A stretch of 7,127 nucleotides of DNA, taken from positions 1 through 7,127 of the forward strand of contig CAMLEF010000245.1 of the NCBI GenBank assembly GCA_946478675.1, written 5' to 3'. Positions 1 to 5,933 of the stretch are shown in pieces. Origin of the DNA: an uncultured Flavobacteriales bacterium. GTDB lineage: Bacteria > Bacteroidota > Bacteroidia > Palsa-965. Position 1 is the stretch's first letter. Every line of letters begins with the position of its first letter. Under the pieces are notes generated by a model. The model was not told the DNA's origin and searched no databases. It was given only the letters and a program-made list of their open reading frames with translations. Both the position numbers and the translations under genes were made by a program.

Positions 1-602
1 GCCTGCTCCTCACCGCACTTCTTGTTACCGCGATCACTTCCGCTGCAACGGCCAAAGCCCCTAAAAAGAAGCCGGTTTCTTTCAACGATATTTCCATCAT
101 GGCCGTAACGGCCGGCGACGGTTTCGGCTGGCGCTATATCCCGACTGCAGGAATTCTCTTCGGAAAATCCACGATCGCTTACGGCGGCCCGGTGATTTGC
201 GGAACCGACCGCAACGTTTCCGGCTTCCTGCTCGGCACGCGTTATGTGTTCATGCCTGAAAGCAAAAGCTACAGCGGCCACGTGCGCATCGCCGCAGGAT
301 TTTCCGTTCAGCGTTTTAATGAAACCGCGTTGAGCCCGTTAACCGTTTCGCAGGAAACGATGCGCGCGCATGTCACCGAAGCCGCACCGGGCGTCAATTT
401 CGTACAGCTGAAATATTCCGGATGGGAATACGCCTCTACCGCCACGCTGACCTATCGCTTCGGATTCGGATTGCTGCTGCGCGGAGAAGCCGGGTTAATG
501 TATTACACCACGAAAGAAAGCGACGGCCAGCCTGTTCCGACTTTTCGCGATAAAAGCGATTTCGGCGTACGCATCGGCGCGGGCCTCGGATGGAGTTTCT
601 GA
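1..602 (+). CDS. Small secreted beta-barrel-like outer-membrane protein (5' partial)
   Basis: The reading frame is already open at base 3 and runs to TGA at 600-602, so the start lies before the window. The internal ATG at 99 is not the true start, because the codons before it encode the end of a signal peptide: LLLTALLVTAITSAATAKA, hydrophobic then Ala-rich with an AxA-type cleavage site, followed by a Lys/Pro-rich spacer. The mature part, about 180 residues, is rich in Gly and aromatic residues. It has alternating hydrophobic/polar stretches (for example STATLTYRFGFGLLLRGEAG and DFGVRIGAGLGWSF) that look like antiparallel beta strands. It ends in Phe, the usual C-terminal residue of outer-membrane barrels handled by the BAM machinery. 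I infer a small 8-10 stranded outer-membrane barrel. I do not recognise the family, and no ligand or function can be named. It is transcribed towards the signalling cluster and is probably unrelated to it. Confidence 0.7.
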   Translation, partial: LLLTALLVTAITSAATAKAPKKKPVSFNDISIMAVTAGDGFGWRYIPTAGILFGKSTIAYGGPVICGTDRNVSGFLLGTRYVFMPESKSYSGHVRIAAGFSVQRFNETALSPLTVSQETMRAHVTEAAPGVNFVQLKYSGWEYASTATLTYRFGFGLLLRGEAGLMYYTTKESDGQPVPTFRDKSDFGVRIGAGLGWSF

Positions 603-615
603 GCGTTGAGGAAAG

Positions 616-671
616 CAGTCTGCAATTGGCAATCTACGGTGATTCAAATGTCCATTGCCGACTGCCAACTG
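616..671. repeat. Imperfect inverted repeat made of heptamer units between convergent genes
   Basis: The arms at 617-633 and 654-670 are 17 bases each. They can pair at 14 positions (one a G-U pair) with three mismatches, plus one flanking C-G pair, around a 20-base loop. Each arm reads as 7-base units of the form A(C/T)TGCC(A/G). On the plus strand these are ATTGCCG, ACTGCCA and ACTGAAC at 654-674. On the minus strand they are ATTGCCA, ATTGCAG and ACTGC running from 633 to 615. A further exact ATTGCCG lies at 709-715 and an ACTGCCG at 690-696. The hairpin sits between the stop codons at 602 and 726, where a bidirectional terminator would be expected, but neither side is followed by a T-tract. 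It may be an RNA 3'-end stem or a remnant of a dispersed intergenic repeat. Confidence 0.45.
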
Positions 672-725
672 AACTACAGCATCATTGAAACTGCCGGAGC
701 GCGCACCAATTGCCGCAAGCGCTGG

Positions 726-2144
726 CTACTTCGAAAGCACGTCCAGCTGCTTGTCGTCGAGACGAATGAATTTCAGCAGCGCGTCGGGGCCGATGTTGTC
801 GCGCTGGAACGTGGTCCAGGCTTGTTCCACTTTCGAGCGTTTCTGCGAAGACGTATCGTTCAGCGCGGTTTTCAGGAAACGTCCGAACGCGTGCGCGGGA
901 GCGAAACGGTTGGCGAGATCTTCCCCGGCGAGTTTGCGCGTGATGCTGCGAATGGTGATCTCCGCCTGCTCCGTTTTTCCGGCGAGCAGCAGTGCGAGGC
1001 TGAGAAATAATTTCACTTCGCATTCGGCGAACGGAAAATTCTTGAAGCTGATGTCGTTCAGCACGCGGTTGAGCAGCGTGGCGGCTTCTGCATATTTCGT
1101 TTCGTAAAATTCATGCGCGGCTTCGGCCACGAGGCAATACACGTACGTGAACGTGTCGTCGGGATTTGCTTCGAAGCGCGTGAGCGGCTTGTACTCCTGC
1201 GCAGGAACCTGCACGAGACGTTCGGCGCGCGAGAAAAGAAAATGCGCGGAGGGGCAGGAGTGATGCAGGTGCAACAGGTCATCGACCTGCTGGTTGACTT
1301 TCTCATACGCCGCCGCCGCGTTCTTGTGCAGGCCGAGACGATGGTAATATTCGAACACGAAGAAATGATGCATCACCGAAAGGAAACGATAGCGGCGATC
1401 GTCGGGATGGCTGTCGAGCACATTGCGGAGTTGCTGCAATTGTTCTTCCACCGTGTCTTCCGTTTCCGGGATCTCGTTCCGGTTGTCGGCGAAGAGCGCG
1501 TACGCCACGCCCACCGTGATCAGCGTGACGCGCAGGCGGTGTGATTCGTACAGCCGTGAAACGTTGACGAGCTCCTTCAGGTAAAGCTTGAGAATTTCTT
1601 TTTTCGATTCGTCGTGCGAGAGCAAATACTGTCCCAGCTCGCGCGTGAACATCGACGCTAATTCGTCGGCTTTATCGAGGGCGAGCGCATAGGCCACGCT
1701 TTTGTTGTACAGCTGCTGGTAATGATAATAGTTGCTGGAATGCAGGTGCAGCTTTTTCAGCGCGTTGTAAACGGCCACGAGCTCCGCGGGCATATCCACC
1801 AGCTTCAGCTCCGACTCGAGGTGCTCGAGCATGCTGATGGCGGTTTCGCGGGGCGCATGGTACATGAGGTACGGGATCGACGAGATGTTCTTCAGCAGCT
1901 CGGCGCGGTTGTCGCTCGCGGTGCGGAACAGGAACTGCTGCACTTTGTCGTAGAGGCGCGACTTCAGCGTATAGAACGCAGCATTGTTGGCGCCGGTGCC
2001 TTTGCGGAGCTCTCCGTCGTCGAGGCCGGGCTCGCGGCAGAGCTCGAGCAGTCGCAGGAATTTTTCGCCGCGGTTGGTCGACAGTTCGAGGTGCAGGGCC
2101 TCGTACTGGTCGGCGGAAAGCTGTTCAACTACTTTTTTCAGCAT
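726..2144 (-). CDS. Uncharacterised all-helical TPR-like protein, last gene of the signalling operon
   Basis: This is 472 residues from ATG at 2144 to TAG at 726. I do not recognise a named family. Residues 1-75 are charged and helical and include the segment GANNAAFYTLKSRLYDKVQQ, which resembles a small winged-helix-like cap. The rest is a series of amphipathic helix pairs rich in Leu, Tyr, His and Glu. The clearest TPR-like pair lies roughly at 337-404, around HEFYETKYAEAATLLNRVL and LFLSLALLLAGKTEQAE. There is no signal peptide, no transmembrane segment and no catalytic motif. The start overlaps the end of the upstream kinase gene by 20 bp, in another frame and without a Shine-Dalgarno sequence, which suggests translational coupling. 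Helical-repeat proteins usually act as protein-binding scaffolds. By position, this one is a candidate partner or output of the kinases upstream (inference). The coding frame is intact and its codon use looks like that of its neighbours. Confidence 0.8.
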   Translation of the reverse strand: MLKKVVEQLSADQYEALHLELSTNRGEKFLRLLELCREPGLDDGELRKGTGANNAAFYTLKSRLYDKVQQFLFRTASDNRAELLKNISSIPYLMYHAPRETAISMLEHLESELKLVDMPAELVAVYNALKKLHLHSSNYYHYQQLYNKSVAYALALDKADELASMFTRELGQYLLSHDESKKEILKLYLKELVNVSRLYESHRLRVTLITVGVAYALFADNRNEIPETEDTVEEQLQQLRNVLDSHPDDRRYRFLSVMHHFFVFEYYHRLGLHKNAAAAYEKVNQQVDDLLHLHHSCPSAHFLFSRAERLVQVPAQEYKPLTRFEANPDDTFTYVYCLVAEAAHEFYETKYAEAATLLNRVLNDISFKNFPFAECEVKLFLSLALLLAGKTEQAEITIRSITRKLAGEDLANRFAPAHAFGRFLKTALNDTSSQKRSKVEQAWTTFQRDNIGPDALLKFIRLDDKQLDVLSK

Positions 2145-4035
2145 ATGCGGTGGGTGTGTAAACCGGGAATGGGAAGGTCAGCGTAAATCTCGTGAAAGCT
2201 TCGGGGCGCGATTCCACGTCGATCGTTCCGCCGAGCAGCTCCACGGTTTGCCGCACAATATACAACCCCAGGCCGGAACCGGACGACATCTGCGTAGCGC
2301 GGTAGAACATTTCGAACACCGAACTGATCTGGTCGGGTGCGATGCCAACGCCGTTGTCTTCGAAATGGATTACGAGCTGCCCATCTTGCTCCATCACCTT
2401 CAGCGTCACGAACGAATCGACGTGCGCGCGCGAAAACTTGATGCTGTTGCTCACCAGGTTGTTCAGGATGATCTGCCAGCGCTCCGGGTCGGAATAGAAC
2501 GGCCGCGTGACCGTATTCTCGTATTCGAAACGGATGCGCCGCGAATTGTCCATGAACTGGTGCATCGATACCGTCGACGTGAACAGCTCGCGGAAATCGA
2601 TCTGCGACAGCACCGGCTTGAGGCGGGAATTGCGCGAATAGTTAATGATGTTCTGGATGAGCCGGTCGAGGCGCTGCACGCTTTCCTGGATCTTGTCGAG
2701 GTAGATCGCGGCATTGTCGGCGAACGGTTCTTTGCGCATGAGCGAGAGCAGGCCGAGCACGGAGGTGAGCGGTGCGCGCAAATCGTGCGAAGCGCTGTAC
2801 ACGAAACGGTCGAGCTCGCGGTTGGTCTTCGTCAGCTCTTCGTTCTGCGCGCGCAGCTTTTCCGCCGCCAGCTTCGATTCGGTGATGTCGCGCTGGATGA
2901 ACACCCAATGCGTGAAGCGCCCGCTATGGTCGCTCACCGGCGTTACCGTTACCGTTACCCAGAACAGGCTGCCGTCTTTCCGGTAATATGCCAGCTCCGC
3001 TTCGGAAGCTTCCCAGCGGTCCATCGCCTGCCGCAGCCGGTCGACGGCTTCCGAATCGGTGAGCGGACCGGTGAGGCGGAACAGGCTCTGCCCGATGATC
3101 TCTTCGGGTGAAAATCCCGTCATCTCGGAAAAAGCGCGATTCACGAAAACAATCTTGCGCGACGCTTCACCGGGCGAAGGAATCGCTTCGGTAATGACCA
3201 CCGCATCGTTCGCATTCAGGATGACGGACTGGAACAGCGTCAGCAGGTGCTCTTCGGCTTTCAGGTCGGTGATGTCTTTCGAGACGCCGATCAGGCCGGT
3301 GATGTTATTGTGAACGTCGTAGTTGTAAGTGACCTTCAGCTCCACCCAGATAATGTGCCCTTTCTTCGTGCGGCGCTGCACCACGGTCTGGAAAACGTCT
3401 TCTTTCTCGAGCCGCCGCGCTACGCTATCCGGATCGGTGCCGTCGTGGAGATCCACCTGGATCCTGTCGAGCGGGCGTCCGAGCATTTCTTCCGCAGCGT
3501 AGCCGAACGTTTCCGTCGCCGCTTTGTTCCAGTACACGACATTCTTGTCGAGGCCCGTCACGATCACCGCGTCGGTAATGTTCCCCAGCACGGTCGACTG
3601 GAAATGCAGCCGTTCCGCATGCTCGATGAGGCTGAGCGTATGCCGCATGCGCTCGATGCTGAAGTAAACGCTTTTGCTCAGCACGGCCGGCACGAGGTTG
3701 TCCTTCATCAGGAAATCCTGCGCGCCGTCTTTCAGCGTCTGGAGCGCGAGCTGCAAATCGGTGACGCCGGAAAGCACGATGGTGGGCGTAACCGGCAGCA
3801 GCGGCTTGAGCAGGCCGAAAGTTTCGGGGCCCGAAGTATCCGGCAGCGAAAGGTCGAGGAAAACGAGATCGTATTGCTCCGTGCGTAATCGCTCACTGGC
3901 TTTGGCGAACGTTTCCGCACAATCGAGACGGGCAATGGGTATAAGCGTTTCCGCCAGGCATTCTTTCAGCAGGATGAAGTCGGCGTGGTTGTCCTCGACG
4001 ACAAAAATGCGCAACGGGACGGTATTCAGGAGCAT
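2125..4035 (-). CDS. REC-PAS-PAS-HisKA-HATPase sensor histidine kinase (N-terminal receiver)
   Basis: This is 636 residues from ATG at 4035 to TGA at 2125. Residues 8-128 form a receiver domain with the acidic pair E14/D15, phospho-acceptor D61 (LVFLDLSLPDTSG), S89 and K111 (FLMKD). PAS 1 spans about 147-260, ending in the PAC signature GVSKDIT. PAS 2 spans about 265-388, ending FIQRDIT; it looks LOV-like but lacks the flavin-binding cysteine. A short coiled coil leads to the HisKA domain with H417 (SASHDLRAPLTSV). The ATPase domain has an N-box around N526-N530 (NNLVSNSIKF), a G1 box at D560-G564 (DNGVGI) and a G2 box near 586-590 (GSGLGLYI). All catalytic residues are present and no membrane segment is seen, so it is a cytoplasmic kinase whose activity is probably controlled by phosphorylation of its own receiver. 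The start overlaps the stand-alone regulator gene by 10 bp and the end overlaps the next gene by 20 bp. The cognate downstream target is not identified. Confidence 0.95.
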   Translation of the reverse strand: MLLNTVPLRIFVVEDNHADFILLKECLAETLIPIARLDCAETFAKASERLRTEQYDLVFLDLSLPDTSGPETFGLLKPLLPVTPTIVLSGVTDLQLALQTLKDGAQDFLMKDNLVPAVLSKSVYFSIERMRHTLSLIEHAERLHFQSTVLGNITDAVIVTGLDKNVVYWNKAATETFGYAAEEMLGRPLDRIQVDLHDGTDPDSVARRLEKEDVFQTVVQRRTKKGHIIWVELKVTYNYDVHNNITGLIGVSKDITDLKAEEHLLTLFQSVILNANDAVVITEAIPSPGEASRKIVFVNRAFSEMTGFSPEEIIGQSLFRLTGPLTDSEAVDRLRQAMDRWEASEAELAYYRKDGSLFWVTVTVTPVSDHSGRFTHWVFIQRDITESKLAAEKLRAQNEELTKTNRELDRFVYSASHDLRAPLTSVLGLLSLMRKEPFADNAAIYLDKIQESVQRLDRLIQNIINYSRNSRLKPVLSQIDFRELFTSTVSMHQFMDNSRRIRFEYENTVTRPFYSDPERWQIILNNLVSNSIKFSRAHVDSFVTLKVMEQDGQLVIHFEDNGVGIAPDQISSVFEMFYRATQMSSGSGLGLYIVRQTVELLGGTIDVESRPEAFTRFTLTFPFPVYTPTAYAEKSS

Positions 4036-4460
4036 GCCGGGGGAAGCTGTGCTGTGGAGATCCAGTAATCTTCAATGAGGCGAAGCTGGCGCGTGAATTC
4101 CTCGAGGTCGCCGGGCTTCGTGATATAGCTGTTGGCGTGTTTGTAATACGATTTTTGAATGTCGTCGGGCGCGGATGAGGTCGTAAGCATGATCACCGGG
4201 ATGGCGCGCAGCCGGTCGCTGTTCTTGATGTGGTCCAGCACTTCGATGCCGTCGACCTTCGGAAGGTTGATGTCGAGCAGCACCATTGAAACGCTGCGTT
4301 CGGTTTCATACGGCGCTTCTCCTTCGAGAAAACGGATCGCCGCTTCGCCGTCTTTTACGACCGACAAATGACCGATGCCGTTGCCGTCGAGCGCTTCCCT
4401 GGTAAGAAGAATATCACCGTCGTTGTCCTCGACCAGCAAAATGTGAATGTCTGAATGCAT
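4026..4460 (-). CDS. Stand-alone Rcp1-like (CheY-type) response regulator
   Basis: This is 144 residues from ATG at 4460 to TGA at 4026 and consists of one receiver domain. The acidic pair is E11/D12 (LLVEDNDGDILLT), the phospho-acceptor is D63 (LLDINLPKVDG), the switch Thr is around T93 (VIMLTTSSAPDDI) and the conserved Lys is K115 (SYITKPGDLEEF). The motifs VEDNDGD, LPKVDG and LTTSS, and the loop between beta-2 and beta-3 (GEAPYETER), are hallmarks of the Rcp1 family, the partner regulators of cyanobacterial phytochrome Cph1. It has no DNA-binding or enzymatic output domain, so it must act by protein contact or as a phosphate shuttle. It follows a Cph1-type kinase by 57 bp and overlaps the next kinase, which begins with its own receiver, by 10 bp. 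It is therefore the natural substrate of one or both kinases (inference). Confidence 0.95.
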   Translation of the reverse strand: MHSDIHILLVEDNDGDILLTREALDGNGIGHLSVVKDGEAAIRFLEGEAPYETERSVSMVLLDINLPKVDGIEVLDHIKNSDRLRAIPVIMLTTSSAPDDIQKSYYKHANSYITKPGDLEEFTRQLRLIEDYWISTAQLPPACS

Positions 4461-4474
4461 AACCCGGGAATGTT

Positions 4475-4502
4475 ACAATATACAAGGATTTGGAATAAGC
4501 AA
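4475..4502 (-). promoter_or_regulatory. Weak candidate promoter ahead of the response-regulator gene
   Basis: The only sizeable gap inside the cluster (4461-4517) is AT-rich compared with its surroundings. On the minus strand it contains TTG (4502-4500), then 17 bases, then TATATTGT (4482-4475). This partly resembles the Bacteroidota pattern of a TTG-type -33 element and TAnnTTTG at -7, with two mismatches in the latter. A start site here would leave only a very short leader before the ATG at 4460. It could be an internal promoter uncoupling the last three genes from the first two, or chance. Confidence 0.2.
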
Positions 4503-4517
4503 TTGATGCTTTGTGAA

Positions 4518-5924
4518 TTATTTTTTAATAGTGAAGCAGAAGCAGCTTCCCTTGCCGGCCGCGGCTTCCACCCACATTTTTCCGCCGTGCCGCTCCACGA
4601 TCTTTTTGCAGATCGCCAGGCCGATGCCCGTGCCCGAATATTCCGTCTTGCTATGGAGGCGCTGGAAGATCACGAAGATCTTCTCATGGAATTTCGGGTC
4701 GATGCCGATGCCGTTATCGCGAACGCGGAACAGCCAGTGCGTGCCTTCGTCTTCGCTGGAGATGCGGATCACCGGCGCATCGTCGCTGCGGTACTTCAGC
4801 GCGTTGCTCACGAGGTTCTGGAAGAGCTGCAGCAGCTGCACTTTTTTTCCGTGCACCGTGGGAAGGTGCGAAATGTCGATCGTCGCCTGCGTGCTGCTGA
4901 TGGTTTCGGAAAACAGCGCGAGCACTTCCTGCACGAGCACATTAAGGTCGACCGGCACGTTATCGTCTTTGCTCGAGCCTAAGCGCGAATATTCGAGCAG
5001 GTCGCTGATCAGCCGTTTCATCCGTTCGGCGCCGTCTACCGCAAAGGCGATGTACTGCTGCGCGGTTTCGTCGAGCTCCGTGCCGTAACGCTTTTTCAGC
5101 AATTGCAGGAAGCTCGTGATGATGCGCAGCGGCTCCTGCAAATCGTGCGAGGAAACGAATGCGAAACGCTCCAGTTCCGCGTTGGATTCGGCCAGCTCTG
5201 CGGCGCGCTTTTCCAGCATCTCGTTGAGCGCGTTCACCTCTTCCATCGCGCGTCGCGGTTCCGTAATGTTTTGCGCAAGCGCGATCATGCGGTGCGGACG
5301 GTTTTTCGCGTCGCGCGTAACCAGGATGGTAATGTGGTAAACCGTATCGGACGGCGAGGGATTGGCGGGCGCTTCGTATTGGTAAAAATCGGAAGACGCC
5401 AGGCTGTTGCGGAGATTATCCTGCAGCTGCAGCAGAACGCGTTCCGGCAATACTTCGTCCGCATACCGGCCGACCAGCGTTTCACCGGGAAGGCCCAGCA
5501 GCTGGCCGGCTACGGGATTCAGCTTTTCGATCGCGAAACGTCCCTGCGGCGTGATGGAAAAAACGAAGATCCCATCCTGCATGTTGTTGAAAATGTCGAA
5601 CAGCTGCAGCTCGCTTCGCAGGATGTCGTTGTTCGTGCGAACGGCGCTCGTCACGTAAAACGTTTCATCCGTATCCTGCGAAAGCGAAATGTAGAGCCCG
5701 GGCTCCGAAACGTAAATGCAGCACGATTCCACCAGCAACTGCTCGCCGGGACGGATCAGCCGGATGCGAAAACAGGAACCATTCACCACTTCGCGCACTT
5801 CTTCTTCCGTCATGCGAAAAGCCACGATGATGGAAAGCGGTTGCGGAAGCGTAAGGGCGTGACGAAGCTTGTCTGCGGAACTTACCCAGACAATAGAAGG
5901 ATCGGTGGCAACTTGCTCACGCAT
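4518..5924 (-). CDS. PAS sensor histidine kinase of the Cph1/phytochrome type with atypical N-terminal domain
   Basis: This is 468 residues from ATG at 5924 to TAA at 4518. Residues 1-100 form an alpha/beta segment of uncertain identity that loosely follows the layout of a CheB methylesterase fragment without its catalytic residues. A PAS domain spans about 105-222 (MQDGIFVFS to ALAQNITEP). A coiled coil (about 226-252) leads to a HisKA domain with H260 in the motif FVSSHDLQEPLRI, the form found in phytochrome kinases. The ATPase domain follows, with its N-box near 370-378 (QNLVSNALKY), a G1 box near 403-408 (DNGIGID), an F-box around FVIFQRLH and a G2 box near 430-436 (GTGIGLAI). All kinase motifs are intact. 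No membrane segment or phytochrome GAF/PHY domain is visible, so it is a cytoplasmic kinase with an unknown signal. It starts 9 bp after the phosphatase gene and precedes an Rcp1-like regulator, its likely substrate. No Shine-Dalgarno sequence precedes the start. Confidence 0.93.
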   Translation of the reverse strand: MREQVATDPSIVWVSSADKLRHALTLPQPLSIIVAFRMTEEEVREVVNGSCFRIRLIRPGEQLLVESCCIYVSEPGLYISLSQDTDETFYVTSAVRTNNDILRSELQLFDIFNNMQDGIFVFSITPQGRFAIEKLNPVAGQLLGLPGETLVGRYADEVLPERVLLQLQDNLRNSLASSDFYQYEAPANPSPSDTVYHITILVTRDAKNRPHRMIALAQNITEPRRAMEEVNALNEMLEKRAAELAESNAELERFAFVSSHDLQEPLRIITSFLQLLKKRYGTELDETAQQYIAFAVDGAERMKRLISDLLEYSRLGSSKDDNVPVDLNVLVQEVLALFSETISSTQATIDISHLPTVHGKKVQLLQLFQNLVSNALKYRSDDAPVIRISSEDEGTHWLFRVRDNGIGIDPKFHEKIFVIFQRLHSKTEYSGTGIGLAICKKIVERHGGKMWVEAAAGKGSCFCFTIKK

Positions 5925-5933
5925 TGCTGGGGG

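Noticed and set aside
99..602. ATG at 99 as the real start of the barrel gene
   Set aside because: The in-frame codons before it encode a signal-peptide hydrophobic core and cleavage site, so the gene starts upstream of the window.
616..671. Classical rho-independent terminator
   Set aside because: The stem has three mismatches and a 20-base loop, and neither strand has a T-tract after it, so I list it as an inverted repeat only.
606..1010. Plus-strand open frame just after the barrel gene
   Set aside because: It begins with TTG inside the heptamer-repeat gap and continues antisense to the end of the helical-protein gene. It has no domain and no separate start signal.
1984..3111. Long plus-strand open frame (375 codons) opposite the kinase and helical-protein genes
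   Set aside because: Its product is Arg/His/Glu-rich with no recognisable domain, and it lies antisense to clearly conserved kinase motifs. It spans two real genes, as expected for a shadow of GC-rich third codon positions.
3247..3888. Plus-strand open frame of 213 codons opposite the REC-PAS region
   Set aside because: It is antisense to a receiver and PAS domain with all key residues, and its product shows no family features.
4026..4035. The stand-alone regulator and the REC-kinase as one gene split by a frameshift
   Set aside because: Each has its own complete receiver domain and proper ends. The 10-bp overlap is a normal coupled start, not a broken fusion.
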